Assembly: GCF_009653635.1 (NCBI RefSeq)
Contig: NZ_PPFD01000002.1
Coordinates: 806,001 to 870,000, forward strand
DNA length: 64,000 nucleotides
Direction of reading: 5' to 3'
DNA from: Endozoicomonas sp. OPT23
GTDB taxonomy: Bacteria > Pseudomonadota > Gammaproteobacteria > Pseudomonadales > Endozoicomonadaceae
Part shown: piece after piece, positions 55,724-64,000 of the stretch
Numbering within the stretch: the stretch's first letter is position 1
How the letters are laid out: the number at the start of each line of letters is the position of its first letter
Notes under the pieces: model-generated
Told to the model about the DNA's origin: nothing
What the model saw: the letters and a program-made list of their open reading frames with translations, nothing else
The model's database searches: none
Program-made: the position numbers and the translations under genes

Positions 55724-56713
55724 ATGTACTCGAAGGCGAATAACTATCAGATTGCAAACAGCTTTTTACTCTCATTAGCCGGCAAAATATCTCTCTTTAT
55801 ACTTTTTGCTACCAGTGTCTATGTTCAGGCTGTTTGTAGAGATAGAGGTAACAGTCGCTACTGCATTGAGCAATTGAACGATTTTGAAGTGGTTCAGGGG
55901 AGCAGTTCCTCTGATAGCCTTTCAGGTCAGGATGAATACTGCATTATTTCCAGATCTGGAAATGGCTCTCAGCGTCGTGAGTTTGATGTGCAGGTACGTG
56001 GTCCATTCAGCAATAGCCGCTTTTATTTAAGTAACGGCAGCCAGCAGCTTCCGATAAAACTGTACTGGAAAGGTGGGATGCCTGTGTCGGGAGAGTCCCG
56101 CTGGTATGAAATTACCAGCAATAACCAGATTGTTGATAATCAGCAAGGAGCGCTGAGTTGTCAGGACCAGCCCTACAGTCAGGCCTACTTAAGGGCTGAT
56201 GTCAGACACTCCGATTTTTTGAATGCTACTCCGGGAGCCTATTCCGGTAGGTTCAGCGTTGATCTTGGTAATGGCAGCTCACAGTTTATCAGCCTCCAAA
56301 CTATTACGGTTACGGTGCCTCTGCAGGCAAGAATCAGTAAGCTGCAAGATATCGATCTTACCAATGCCAGAAATGGCAACTGGTATTTTCGGGATGCCGA
56401 CTTCTGTGTGTTTGTCAGTGGCGGGCGCTCCTTTGATTTGGAGGTTACCGGCGAAGTCGATAATGGTCGGCGTTTTGCCATGGCTATTCCCGATACCAGC
56501 CATCGAATCAATTACCGGTTTAATGTTATTCAGGATAATTGGAAAGTACTGAATGGTAATGGGACTCTTCAAGGGTTCACGGGGAGCCCACAACAGGATT
56601 GCGGAGGAGGAACCAATACCAGCCTGCGCATTGACAGTTATTATACAAACGTCATTAACAAGCCATCAGGCCATTACCGGGATGTATTAACGCTTACTGT
56701 CACCCCTAAATAA
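55724..56713 (+). CDS. Secreted protein with spore coat protein U-like beta domains
   Basis: About 329 residues from ATG 55724; ATG 55685 in the same frame is possible. A signal peptide covers about 13-37 (FLLSLAGKISLFILFATSVYVQA). Two similar beta-rich halves follow. Each contains a Cys-flanked start and an alternating strand pattern ending in a strand like FSVDLGNGSSQFISLQTITV or SGHYRDVLTLTVTPK, as in spore coat U (SCPU) domains of Csu-type chaperone-usher pilins. There are no usher or chaperone genes nearby, so it may be an orphan adhesin or matrix protein. Confidence 0.6.
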   Translation: MYSKANNYQIANSFLLSLAGKISLFILFATSVYVQAVCRDRGNSRYCIEQLNDFEVVQGSSSSDSLSGQDEYCIISRSGNGSQRREFDVQVRGPFSNSRFYLSNGSQQLPIKLYWKGGMPVSGESRWYEITSNNQIVDNQQGALSCQDQPYSQAYLRADVRHSDFLNATPGAYSGRFSVDLGNGSSQFISLQTITVTVPLQARISKLQDIDLTNARNGNWYFRDADFCVFVSGGRSFDLEVTGEVDNGRRFAMAIPDTSHRINYRFNVIQDNWKVLNGNGTLQGFTGSPQQDCGGGTNTSLRIDSYYTNVINKPSGHYRDVLTLTVTPK

Positions 56714-56729
56714 TCTCTCAGCTTGCATC

Positions 56730-56763
56730 AAGGCTGCCAGTGTTTAGAATGCCAGCCTTTTCT
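56730..56763 (+). terminator. Probable terminator after the SCPU-like gene
   Basis: A 7-bp stem (56730-56736 with 56753-56759) with a 16-nt loop is followed by TTTCTC. It lies shortly before the methyltransferase gene. Confidence 0.55.
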
Positions 56764-56780
56764 CAAAGTACTTCCCCGTG

Positions 56781-57713
56781 ATGGATGCAATTGCACTGCC
56801 TGTTCTCTACAGGCACCTTCTTGATTTAATTTCCGAGTCACCGAATGAAGCAAGGCGCTTGTTTCATGGTCGTGGCCGTTGCTGGCCCGGACTCGAACAG
56901 CTGACGGTAGACTGGCTCAATGGTCAGCTTCTGGTTTCTCTCTTCAAAGATCAGGAAGAACCTTTTCACACGGCTTTAAAGCAAATGCTGCTTGATCTTG
57001 CCGGGAGCGAGCAGTGGCTAAAACTGAATGCCAGCTCTATCCTTCTCCATCACCGTGATCGTGAAGCTTCTCCGGTAGAAGTGGTTTGGGGAGAGCTGAA
57101 GGATACTCAGCAAATTATCGAGAACGACTTAAAGTATCAGCTGGACCTTGGACGCAAGCAGAACAATGGTTTGTTTCTGGATATGCGATTGGGCCGTGAG
57201 TGGGTTCAGAAGCATGCAGAGGGCAAGAAGGTGTTGAACCTGTTTGCCTACACCTGTGGTTTTTCGGTCGCAGCAATGGCCGGCGGTGCGGATCAAGTGA
57301 TTAACCTGGATATGGCCAGAGCCTCGCTTGAAAGAGGTCGTCTTAATCATAAACTGAATGGCCATGATCTGAATCAGGTGAAGTTTCTGGGGCATGATCT
57401 GTTCAAATCATGGGGCAAAGTACGAAAGTTAGGGCCATATGATTTGATCATCATAGATCCACCCTCGTTTCAAAAAGGCAGCTTTATTCTCTCCAGAGAC
57501 TACAAGAAAATTCTGCGACGATTGCCGGATATGCTGACCGAAGGCGGTGAGGTGCTGGCGTGTCTGAATGATCCAAAGCTGGATACCGGGTTTCTGGTAT
57601 CAGAAATGAAGACGGAAGCGCCCGGGCTGCAGTTTGTTGAACGGCTGCCTAATCCTGAAGAGTTTAAGGATATTGATCCTGAAGCGTCGCTAAAGGTTAT
57701 GCGTTTTCGCTGA
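56781..57713 (+). CDS. Class I SAM-dependent methyltransferase, RlmI/RlmK-like
   Basis: About 310 residues. The C-terminal Rossmann domain holds the features of 23S rRNA cytosine/guanine methyltransferases of COG1092: NNGLFLDMRLGREWVQ, VLNLFAYTCGFSVAAMAGGA (motif I), VINLDMARASLERGRLN and YDLIIIDPPSFQKG (catalytic DPPS). Seen from these, it acts on RNA, probably rRNA. It lacks the PUA domain of RlmI, so the exact target is unknown. A GTG at 56778 precedes ATG 56781. Its end overlaps sprT on the other strand by 17 bp. Confidence 0.85.
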   Translation: MDAIALPVLYRHLLDLISESPNEARRLFHGRGRCWPGLEQLTVDWLNGQLLVSLFKDQEEPFHTALKQMLLDLAGSEQWLKLNASSILLHHRDREASPVEVVWGELKDTQQIIENDLKYQLDLGRKQNNGLFLDMRLGREWVQKHAEGKKVLNLFAYTCGFSVAAMAGGADQVINLDMARASLERGRLNHKLNGHDLNQVKFLGHDLFKSWGKVRKLGPYDLIIIDPPSFQKGSFILSRDYKKILRRLPDMLTEGGEVLACLNDPKLDTGFLVSEMKTEAPGLQFVERLPNPEEFKDIDPEASLKVMRFR

Positions 57714-58233
57714 GAACGTCTTTTGTAACACTTTCCTTGCGAACAAACTGCAGTGGCGCTTTACAACTAGTGCAGAGATAGACCGTTCCTTTACGGGAGC
57801 GGTTATGTCGAATACTGGTCAGCGGAATCAGCTTTTCCGGACACTGGCACTGATACAGATACGGACGCTGAACAGAGCGGGCACGACGAGTATCGTAGCT
57901 GTGGGTTCGCTCTGCTGGCAGGCTGAAAACAACTTCCATAATAAACTGCCACTCTCGGCCGTGAGGTCTGATTTTTCTACCAAACAACTGGTGAGCGACC
58001 AGATGGGCTATCTCATGCCCTATGGTGTGCTTGAAGTAGTGTTCCCGATTTTCAACTAACAGTTGGCTGTTGAGTCTTAACAGGTTTTTCTCTGGCCAGG
58101 CCTGTCCTGCGGTTTCACCTTTCAGGTCAAGCTTGATAGCTGGCCTTGGAAAGCGTTTTAGAAAATGACGCTCGGCAAGACAGTAGAGCTCGGCAACGCG
58201 CTGGTTAACTTCGGGGATAAGGTGTTCAGACAT
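57697..58233 (-). CDS. sprT: SprT-family zinc metallopeptidase-like protein
   Basis: 178 residues. The gluzincin-type motif HEIAHLVAH gives His73, Glu74 and His77, with a third ligand candidate in HGREW (His91). A C-terminal zinc ribbon (QCQCPEK and CTSC) completes the SprT layout. SprT is related to the eukaryotic protease SPRTN, which repairs DNA-protein crosslinks; the bacterial role is not settled. Its 3' end overlaps the methyltransferase gene by 17 bp in tail-to-tail orientation. Confidence 0.92.
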   Translation of the reverse strand: MSEHLIPEVNQRVAELYCLAERHFLKRFPRPAIKLDLKGETAGQAWPEKNLLRLNSQLLVENREHYFKHTIGHEIAHLVAHQLFGRKIRPHGREWQFIMEVVFSLPAERTHSYDTRRARSVQRPYLYQCQCPEKLIPLTSIRHNRSRKGTVYLCTSCKAPLQFVRKESVTKDVLSENA

Positions 58234-58356
58234 GGCACTGTTTGAGAAAAAATCTGCAATCAGGGTAAAGCAGGAAAGAGGGGATGTATAGGCAGGAAAG
58301 TGCTAACAGGTGATACTGCCAAATCACCTGTCACAGATTTATGAATGGATGATGAA

Positions 58357-58968
58357 TCAATAAACCTGAACAAACTCAGGTCCGGCACCCATACCCCAGA
58401 AAATAACGGTAGTTATCATCAGGGTTACAAATACGACAAGGGCAATACAAAGTATTGAACTTGAGTAGATGAAGGCCCGCTCTTTCGGAATTTGCATAAA
58501 TGTGGGTAACCCTGAGTAGAGCAGCCAGGTGGAAACAGACACGGCAACCGTACCGGCAACAATAGCCAACCAGATGGAAGGGTAAAGCCCGCAGACACCG
58601 GCGATAAACATCGGAGCAGCGCAGTAGCTGGTAAAGGCAACGCTCTGGGCAAGAGTTGGTTTACTGCCAAAGGTTTCGGCCATCCATTGAACAAAGCCGC
58701 CAATGACGGCAATGCTGCTGAGCATCGCCAACCAGGTAAGCCCGGCCATGACCATTGCACTGTCTTCTGTTAATTTTACAATCTGGGTATTACCAGGAAG
58801 GCTCCAGCCAGTCTGGGTGGTTCCTATATAGGTGCAGACCGCAGGAATCGCAGCAAGCCAGGCAATTTGCCCCAGGTAAAGCCGGAGTATCGATAGTGGG
58901 TGTTCCCTGATATTGTTCCACTCTTGCGTGGGATGGAATATCAGTCCCCAGAAATGACTAAGTATCAT
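58357..58968 (-). CDS. Yip1 domain integral membrane protein
   Basis: About 203 residues from ATG 58968, where TGGAGG lies 7 nt upstream; the frame is open to 59040. The start ILSHFWGLIFHPTQEWNNIRE is typical of bacterial Yip1 proteins, followed by five membrane helices with QIAWLAAIPAVCTYIG, VMAGLTWLAMLSSIAVIGG, TLAQSVAFTSYCAAPMFIAGV and CIALVVFVTLMITTVIFWG. Function is unknown. It is not in an operon with sprT, which lies 123 bp downstream. Confidence 0.85.
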   Translation of the reverse strand: MILSHFWGLIFHPTQEWNNIREHPLSILRLYLGQIAWLAAIPAVCTYIGTTQTGWSLPGNTQIVKLTEDSAMVMAGLTWLAMLSSIAVIGGFVQWMAETFGSKPTLAQSVAFTSYCAAPMFIAGVCGLYPSIWLAIVAGTVAVSVSTWLLYSGLPTFMQIPKERAFIYSSSILCIALVVFVTLMITTVIFWGMGAGPEFVQVY

Positions 58969-59268
58969 GGTGCAACCTCCATTAAGGGCTGTACACCCGC
59001 CGCTGAAGTTGTTGTTATTAACAGTATAATCAGCGACCAACAGCGGTGTTGAATTTTGTTATTATTATCGACCTGCCTGCATAGGACTGCAGGTCCGCTA
59101 ACTGGCCATACTTTAGTGTTTGCATATTTTAACAGTGATGTAAAGGATTCATCCGTTTAAGTTAAAAAGAACAAGGCCGTTAAACAGCAACCGGCGAACA
59201 GGTTGAAGGCGAAAAATCATAGTGATTGAAAGAGTCATTGAGAACAGGATTGAGGGGTGGTGTAACGA
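58969..59268. other. Intergenic region between the Yip1 gene and the Bax-like gene
   Basis: 300 bp of divergent upstream sequence. A hairpin of 7 bp (59070-59076 with 59089-59095) is present, but without a T-run. No RNA gene or repeat can be supported. It should contain the promoters for both flanking genes. Confidence 0.45.
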
Positions 59269-60099
59269 ATGAATAGCAGAACAGATGTCTACTTTCTTGC
59301 ACTGCTGGCAGGCGTACTGACTTTTTCCAGCTGGTATAACCTGAACAAACCTCCAGTGGAGGAAAAGGCTGAGGAAAAAACGGTTCAGATCAAACCTAAA
59401 GAACCGGAAAAAAAACCTGAACCAAAACCTGTGCCAAGCGATATTCCGGATTTTGCCGGGATTCTGGATGTCAAAAAGAAAAAAGCGGCTTTCTTCAGTT
59501 ACATGAAGACCATGGTTGATCAGGAAAATTATCGTCTTGAACAAGTCCGTGATCGTATTCTGAGATTGCAGCAGGCCGAGAGCCGATCAGAACAGGATAA
59601 TGCCTGGTTGCTGAAAACAGCTCGCAGTTATCGTCTTAAAAGTATAACGATCGTTGATAGCCGACTGTTTGAAGCTCTGTTGAACAGAGTCGATGAGATT
59701 CCTGCCTCCCTGGCGTTGGTTCAGGCTGCGAATGAATCAGCCTGGGGGACGTCCCGCTTTGCCAAGCAAGCTAATAACCTTTACGGACAGTGGTGTTTCA
59801 GTGAAGGGTGTGGAGTGATTCCGGAAGGGCGACCTGAAGGAAAGACTTATGAAGTGAGAAAGTTTAAATCCCCTCTGGCCTCAGTGCGTTCTTATATGTT
59901 CAATCTCAATACCAGTCATCATTACGAAGCGCTGAGAGAGATGAGAGCGGGGAGAAGGGGGATGGGAGAAGCTGTCACTGGCCCTGTTCTGGCTCATGGG
60001 CTCTACGCATATTCTATTCGTGGTTCAGCTTATGTGGATGAGTTGATTGCCATGATTAATAGCAACGATCTGCTGAAGTACGACCTTAACGAGCAGTGA
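59269..60099 (+). CDS. Bax-like glucosaminidase-domain protein
   Basis: 276 residues. An N-terminal membrane anchor (VYFLALLAGVLTFSSWYNL) and a Lys/Pro/Glu-rich spacer (about 28-60) put the enzyme in the periplasm. The glucosaminidase domain has LALVQAANESAWGTSRFAKQ with likely catalytic Glu156, NLYGQWCFSEGCGVIP and YEVRKFKSPLASVRSYMFNLNTS. The family (Bax of E. coli, FlgJ-like) hydrolyses peptidoglycan. Length and layout match Bax. It stands alone, facing the GNAT gene. Confidence 0.88.
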   Translation: MNSRTDVYFLALLAGVLTFSSWYNLNKPPVEEKAEEKTVQIKPKEPEKKPEPKPVPSDIPDFAGILDVKKKKAAFFSYMKTMVDQENYRLEQVRDRILRLQQAESRSEQDNAWLLKTARSYRLKSITIVDSRLFEALLNRVDEIPASLALVQAANESAWGTSRFAKQANNLYGQWCFSEGCGVIPEGRPEGKTYEVRKFKSPLASVRSYMFNLNTSHHYEALREMRAGRRGMGEAVTGPVLAHGLYAYSIRGSAYVDELIAMINSNDLLKYDLNEQ

Positions 60100-60204
60100 G
60101 TTGAGTTCAGTGCAGCTGTAATAGTCAGCTGCACTGACTGTCTTTCTTTACGGATTTATTGACAAAACCAGCCCTGAGCTCAGCCAGCCACAGTGCATCC
60201 TGTT

Positions 60205-60678
60205 TCAAACTGGTTTTTGCATATTATGGCTGACAGTTTGGTAGCCGATGCTGTTGTATAGCTTCAGAGCAGCTGAATTATGGTTGAATACGTGCAGCCC
60301 CAAACTGGTTGCACCCATATCTGCAACCTTTGCCTCGATAGAGGTCAGCGCAGCCTTAGCATGGCCTTTTCTGCGATGAGATTCGTATATTTCTATGTCA
60401 TAGATGAAGGCAGATCGAGTACGTATATTATCTTCAATTTTGACCCAGATATGGCCTACATTCTGTTGATCTTCTTGCTCGATGATATCGAATAAATAGT
60501 TATCTTTGGTTTCCAGCCCTTCAGGCAAAAGGGATTCATGAGCTTTTATAGAGCGCTCTGTTGCCTCGGATGTATCCCACCGTCCAGAATCGATGTTATC
60601 CCTAGCATAGGAGGGTATCGCCATTTCAAGGTAGTCAGAAAATGATTGCTGATCCATTGCTTTCAATAAAACTTGCAT
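60205..60678 (-). CDS. GNAT family N-acetyltransferase
   Basis: 157 residues. Acetyl-CoA binding is shown by AFIYDIEIYESHRRKGHAKAAL (motif A, with R-R-K-G-H-A as the Q-x2-G-x-G/A variant) and the C-terminal LGLHVFNHNSAALKLYNSIGYQ. The N-terminal region (ATERSIKAHESLLPEGLETK) resembles acetyltransferases of the same small group. The substrate is unknown. Confidence 0.88.
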   Translation of the reverse strand: MQVLLKAMDQQSFSDYLEMAIPSYARDNIDSGRWDTSEATERSIKAHESLLPEGLETKDNYLFDIIEQEDQQNVGHIWVKIEDNIRTRSAFIYDIEIYESHRRKGHAKAALTSIEAKVADMGATSLGLHVFNHNSAALKLYNSIGYQTVSHNMQKPV

Positions 60679-60774
60679 GCTTTGTTATTCTCGATCCAAG
60701 TAAATAGTGTTATTTATAGATTCTATGTCGTGTATTTACTGACGGTTAGGTATCTATGTTGTTCAGAACCGACA

Positions 60775-61167
60775 CTAAATAGTATTTAGATCGAGAATCT
60801 TTGCCTTACCACCAAAACCATGTTTATTGCACTTTGCCCGAACGGCTACTTTAGATGTTGATGAGGGAATATTGATGTTGCATTGGGAGCGTGTAAAAGG
60901 CTGCTCATTATCATGGGGGTGGGCAAGTTTGCGGTATCCAAGCTGGTTGCCTTCCAGATCTATAACTTCCCAGCCATCAGCGTAGTGACTCCAGCTTTCA
61001 TCATTATGTCTGACAGAAACACTAAAACACCAGCGATCACTTGATTGTTGAGTGGCTGTAACACCTGCCACCTGGGCGAAATCCAGAGAGTCCGAATACT
61101 CATTGATGTCGAACGCCAAAGCAAACACGGGTGATATCAACATCGATAATAGTAATACTAACTTCAT
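60775..61167 (-). CDS. Small exported protein of unknown function
   Basis: 130 residues. A signal peptide is clear (MKLVLLLSMLISPVFALA, cleavage near residue 18). The mature part has three or four Cys residues, a Trp/Tyr-rich core (SDRWCFSVSVRHNDESWSHYADGWEVIDL) and two histidine clusters (KLAHPHDNE, KCNKHGFGG). No family is recognised. It lies upstream of a GNAT gene with no evident coupling, and a strong palindrome lies about 50 bp above its start. Confidence 0.7.
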   Translation of the reverse strand: MKLVLLLSMLISPVFALAFDINEYSDSLDFAQVAGVTATQQSSDRWCFSVSVRHNDESWSHYADGWEVIDLEGNQLGYRKLAHPHDNEQPFTRSQCNINIPSSTSKVAVRAKCNKHGFGGKAKILDLNTI

Positions 61168-61220
61168 ACAGACTCCCTGTTATTTATAAGTGTGCAGACA
61201 CTCGTAATCGAATATTAGAT

Positions 61221-61253
61221 TGTCATTTCCCCGCCGCAGACGGGGAAATGACA
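61221..61253. repeat. Perfect palindrome resembling dispersed extragenic repeats
   Basis: A 13-bp perfect stem (61221-61233 with 61241-61253) and 7-nt loop, with the core TCATTTCCCCG, lie between genes on the minus strand. Similar palindromes starting GTCATT-CCC are scattered in many bacterial genomes as REP-like elements. It has no flanking T-run, so I take it as a repeat rather than a terminator. Confidence 0.6.
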
Positions 61254-61332
61254 TACGAATTCAAATGTCAGGGTACTTAGTGCGCAGAAGAACTGCTGCA
61301 ACAGTCCCAATGTTCTCTTCACTCACCACTGA

Positions 61333-61956
61333 TTATTTCGATGCACCCGCTAAAATACAGCCAGCACCAATAAAGGTTGAGCCAAAAATTCTACCCAGAA
61401 TCTTACCGGAAACGAGTTGTCGGGTATTGGATTTTGCCCTCTGTGCAAGTACCGCGTAGAAGGATAAACATATAAACGACAACGCCATAAAGGTTGAAAC
61501 CAGTAAGGCAAACTGTGGCAGTAATGGTTCTGTGACAGATATAAATTGTGGAAACAGCGCTGTTGTAAAAACAATTGCCTTAGGGTTTGTCAGGGCAACA
61601 AGAACACCTTGCATGTACAAACGAAAAGAGTGGCTTTCTTTGCCTTGAGAGCTACAGGCTTCCAGTTTTCCTATACCGTTATTCCATAACTTAAGGCCCA
61701 TGTAGATGAGGTAAACTGCGCCCAGAACTTTGATAATGGTAAAGGCTACTGATGAACTCAAAACAACAGCGCTCAAGCCCAGTATTGAGCAACCCGACAT
61801 GATGAAAAGACCGGAAACATTGCCGAGCACTGTAACCAGCGACTTTTTAACACCAACGGATAAACTGTTAACGGACACCAGTAGAGCTGCTGGCCCGGGC
61901 GTAGCTGTAGCCAACAAGGCAATCGAACAAAACGCTATCCAACTATCAAATTGCAC
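61333..61956 (-). CDS. LysE/RhtB family amino acid exporter
   Basis: 207 residues with six membrane helices. The LysE pattern is clear: ALLATATPGPAALLVSVNSLSVGVKKSL at the start, GNVSGLFIMSG, VLGAVYLIYMGLKLW and LYMQGVLVALTNPKAIVFTTALFPQFI. Members export amino acids or homoserine lactones; the substrate is not known here. The start is GTG 61956, with AGGAG 6 nt upstream. Confidence 0.93.
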   Translation of the reverse strand: MQFDSWIAFCSIALLATATPGPAALLVSVNSLSVGVKKSLVTVLGNVSGLFIMSGCSILGLSAVVLSSSVAFTIIKVLGAVYLIYMGLKLWNNGIGKLEACSSQGKESHSFRLYMQGVLVALTNPKAIVFTTALFPQFISVTEPLLPQFALLVSTFMALSFICLSFYAVLAQRAKSNTRQLVSGKILGRIFGSTFIGAGCILAGASK

Positions 61957-62078
61957 CGGATTCTCCTGAGATCGAAGAAGTAAGTCTTAAGGCCTTTGTC
62001 TTCTTGATGTCATTCATAAATACTGCTCTAACTTATATATTACGGTTGGGTGAGTCGAAAACAGTTGTTCCTGCATGA

Positions 62079-62504
62079 CTAATGCAACTGTAAGAGATCC
62101 CATTTATTGCCATAAAGATCCTGAAAGACAACTACAGTGCCATAAGCTTCAATTCTGGGTTCCTCGATGAAGAGAATGTCATTGGCTTTCATCTGTTGGT
62201 AATCTCGCCAGAAGTCATCTGTCTGCAAAAACAGAAATACTCGCCCACCGGTCTGGTTTCCAACGGCATTCAACTGCTCAGGACTTGCTGCCTGAGCTAA
62301 GAGAAGGTTTGTTTCTGTCGCACCTGGTGGTGACACTAAAACCCACCGCTTGCCGTTGCCCAGCGGTGTGTCTTCAATCAGCGTAAACTGCAACTTACGG
62401 GTATAAAACTCAATGGCATCATCATAGTTTTCAACAACCAGAGCTATGGAGCCTATCTTTTGCCGAGTTGAACTCTTCACATCATACTCTTCACGTTGGT
62501 GCAT
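62079..62504 (-). CDS. VOC (glyoxalase/bleomycin resistance) family protein
   Basis: 141 residues. The vicinal oxygen chelate fold is shown by IGSIALVVENYDDAIEFYTRKLQFTLIED at the start and EAYGTVVVFQDLYGNKWDLLQLH at the end, with GGRVFLFLQTDDFWRDYQQMK between. The metal-binding His of glyoxalase I is not present at the usual position, so the reaction is not clear. It lies downstream of the GNAT gene on the same strand. Confidence 0.9.
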   Translation of the reverse strand: MHQREEYDVKSSTRQKIGSIALVVENYDDAIEFYTRKLQFTLIEDTPLGNGKRWVLVSPPGATETNLLLAQAASPEQLNAVGNQTGGRVFLFLQTDDFWRDYQQMKANDILFIEEPRIEAYGTVVVFQDLYGNKWDLLQLH

Positions 62505-62580
62505 TATTCACCAATTTTACACATGATCTTGATCGGTGAAGAGTGACAAGTGAATACAGCCTCTAAGAGACTGACGGTTG

Positions 62581-63090
62581 CTAAGCGATTTGTTTGTAGT
62601 AATAAACGGTTGAATCAAGACCGCCTTCAGAGTTCAAAGCAAACGCTGGAATTTCACCGGCTAAAACGTACCCGATAGATTCATACAGGCTGGATGCTGC
62701 ATCGCCTTTACGAGTGTCCAGAACCAAAAGCGACCGGTCCAGGTTTGCCGCTTTACTCTCAAGCGCAAGCATTAAGGCTCTTCCAGCTCCCTTGCCACGC
62801 GCTTCTGTATGAACCATCAGTTTTTCAACTTCAGCACGATGACGTCCATTATCTTTCTGGCATAATGACAACTGAGCCGTTCCGACTATCTGATCATTTT
62901 CTCGAGCCAGAAACAGGATTTTTGACTGATCAGGTAAGCCATTGGCCACGTTTTTCCAGTAGTTATTTGCTTCAGATTCCATGAGCGGAGCGATAAAACC
63001 AATCGAAGCGCCGTCATCAACGCAATCACATAGAAGTCTGGCAAGCTGATCTTGATACTCTTCTATTCTTTCTACTGCTAAAATCTCCAC
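62581..63090 (-). CDS. GNAT family N-acetyltransferase
   Basis: 169 residues from GTG 63090. The frame is open to GTG 63189, but GGGAG sits 5 nt before GTG 63090 and GNAT proteins of this group start near here (VEILAVERIEEYQDQLARLLCDC, then DGASIGFIAPL). The acetyl-CoA loop is VEKLMVHTEARGKGAGRALM, followed by LLVLDTRKGDAASSLYESIGY. The group includes acetyltransferases of small molecules. The substrate is unknown. Confidence 0.85.
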   Translation of the reverse strand: MEILAVERIEEYQDQLARLLCDCVDDGASIGFIAPLMESEANNYWKNVANGLPDQSKILFLARENDQIVGTAQLSLCQKDNGRHRAEVEKLMVHTEARGKGAGRALMLALESKAANLDRSLLVLDTRKGDAASSLYESIGYVLAGEIPAFALNSEGGLDSTVYYYKQIA

Positions 63091-63205
63091 GACATCTCCC
63101 AAAAGGTTTGATACACAGTCATCTCTACTGAAGGAGCGAGAGTAATACTGTCTCTTGTCTCCGAGCGGAAAGAGAGAAAGTTCTGTCACACAACCAGATT
63201 TTGCT

Positions 63206-63784
63206 CTAAATTTTAGCCAGACTTATTTCTTGCTTATGAGAGAAAGCACCATTTATGTAGGATGTGATGTTCAGACTGATTTCATCATTACTCTTCTCTA
63301 GTGAAATAATATTCTCTATGAGACTTACCCGGTTCTTTCCCATTGCAAGGTAGAGTTTTTCTTCTGTCCGATACGTTGATCCACGTTGTTTGAAATCAAA
63401 CATGGTGTCGCTATTAAAAATATCAATAATTTCACGTCGACTGGTGCCGTCTGATTTTTTGCTTAATCTGAACCGTATGATCTCTCTTGAACCTTTGCCT
63501 ATTTCAGCTTTTACTGTAAATTCGACATTTTTTTCTCTAAGTGCTCGTTGTGCCCCTCTGCAATCGGTGAAAACGGCAGTGCCTTCCCACTCGCCATTAA
63601 TGGACTCATAGAGAGACTTAACCGCCTTTTTTTCAGTTCTACTGAATGTAGCAGGGTGCTTCAAATCGAAATAATCATCACCTTGACTAAGGTAACTTCT
63701 GGACTCTTCATAACAGTCGATTGCGCTGGCGAAGGGTGAAAAAACAGAGACTCCGAGAAGTATAAAGAGTGCTTTCCTATTCAT
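63206..63784 (-). CDS. Small exported protein of unknown function
   Basis: 192 residues from ATG 63784; the frame is open to 63826. A signal peptide (ALFILLGVSVFSPFASA, cleavage near residue 20) precedes a start with one Cys (IDCYEES). The rest is a beta-rich, polar protein (WEGTAVFTDCRG, VEFTVKAEIGKGSREIIRFRLSKK, DEISLNITSYINGAFS). The W-E-G and alternating strand pattern recall lipocalin or META-like barrels, but I cannot assign a family. It lies in an unlinked minus-strand run of small genes. Confidence 0.65.
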   Translation of the reverse strand: MNRKALFILLGVSVFSPFASAIDCYEESRSYLSQGDDYFDLKHPATFSRTEKKAVKSLYESINGEWEGTAVFTDCRGAQRALREKNVEFTVKAEIGKGSREIIRFRLSKKSDGTSRREIIDIFNSDTMFDFKQRGSTYRTEEKLYLAMGKNRVSLIENIISLEKSNDEISLNITSYINGAFSHKQEISLAKI

Positions 63785-64000
63785 GATTTTACGTCTTTTT
63801 GTTGATTGAAATGAATTGTATAACACTGCTTCAAACGAAGCATAAGGTAATAATCTTCACCGATAAAATGAGCTATTGTCTACAGATCTTCGGCAATGTT
63901 AACGTGCCTCACTGCTACACCGGTAACTTGATGTCGGGCGATAAAAGAAATAACAGCAATTTTAGGACTGAATTGATTAGGCTTATATTGTTGTTTAAGG

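Overview
The window reads as ordinary chromosome from a gammaproteobacterium. The gene orders smc-zipA-ligA, thrS-infC-rpmI-rplT, pheST-ihfA-merR and thiSGH are typical of that class, and the single SMC protein (not MukB) points to the Pseudomonas/Oceanospirillales side. Several proteins look made to act on animal cells: an ankyrin-repeat ubiquitin-specific protease, a YopH/SptP-like tyrosine phosphatase and a candidate Cys-His-Asp hydrolase. Together they suggest a host-associated marine bacterium such as Endozoicomonas; that assignment is inference. I see no tRNA or rRNA genes, insertion sequences, prophage or CRISPR array.

Layout. 0-6 kb: end of a tripartite tricarboxylate transporter locus (membrane subunit tail and TctC-type binding protein), a VF530-family gene, an AIM24-family gene and three unrecognised genes. 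6.3-13.9 kb: smc, zipA, ligA and a transglycosylase-like lipoprotein. 13.9-20.3 kb: yheU, trmO, a zinc phospholipase C-like secreted protein, two unrecognised genes and a secreted trypsin-like protease with a DM9-like tail. 20.4-24.8 kb: HupE/UreJ-like and PpiC-like genes divergent from a DUF3604 protein. 24.9-30.2 kb: an ovothiol locus (AraC regulator, ovoA, PnuC-like transporter, MalY/PatB-type lyase that may be OvoB). 30.4-35.3 kb: EamA-like transporter, mnmH and the ankyrin-USP protein.

35.3-38.9 kb: thrS, infC, rpmI, rplT. The thrS leader carries three tandem hairpins whose loops copy the anticodon loop of tRNA-Thr (two GGU, one UGU). infC appears to start with AUC. 39.0-44.6 kb: minus-strand genes (a three-gene membrane operon, thiSGH, hemerythrin) separate rplT from pheST, which adjoin in E. 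coli. 45.1-49.4 kb: pheS, pheT, ihfA and a MerR regulator. 49.4-64 kb: the phosphatase effector candidate, a PstS-OmpA fusion, a YecA-like gene, recQ, a spore-coat-U-like protein, an rRNA methyltransferase-like gene, sprT, a Yip1 protein, a Bax-like glucosaminidase, GNAT, LysE and VOC genes, and small secreted proteins.

The most interesting material is in the regulatory RNA and the host-directed proteins: the tRNA-Thr mimics before thrS, structured leaders that bury the ribosome binding site before two genes, the ovothiol locus, and the likely effectors.
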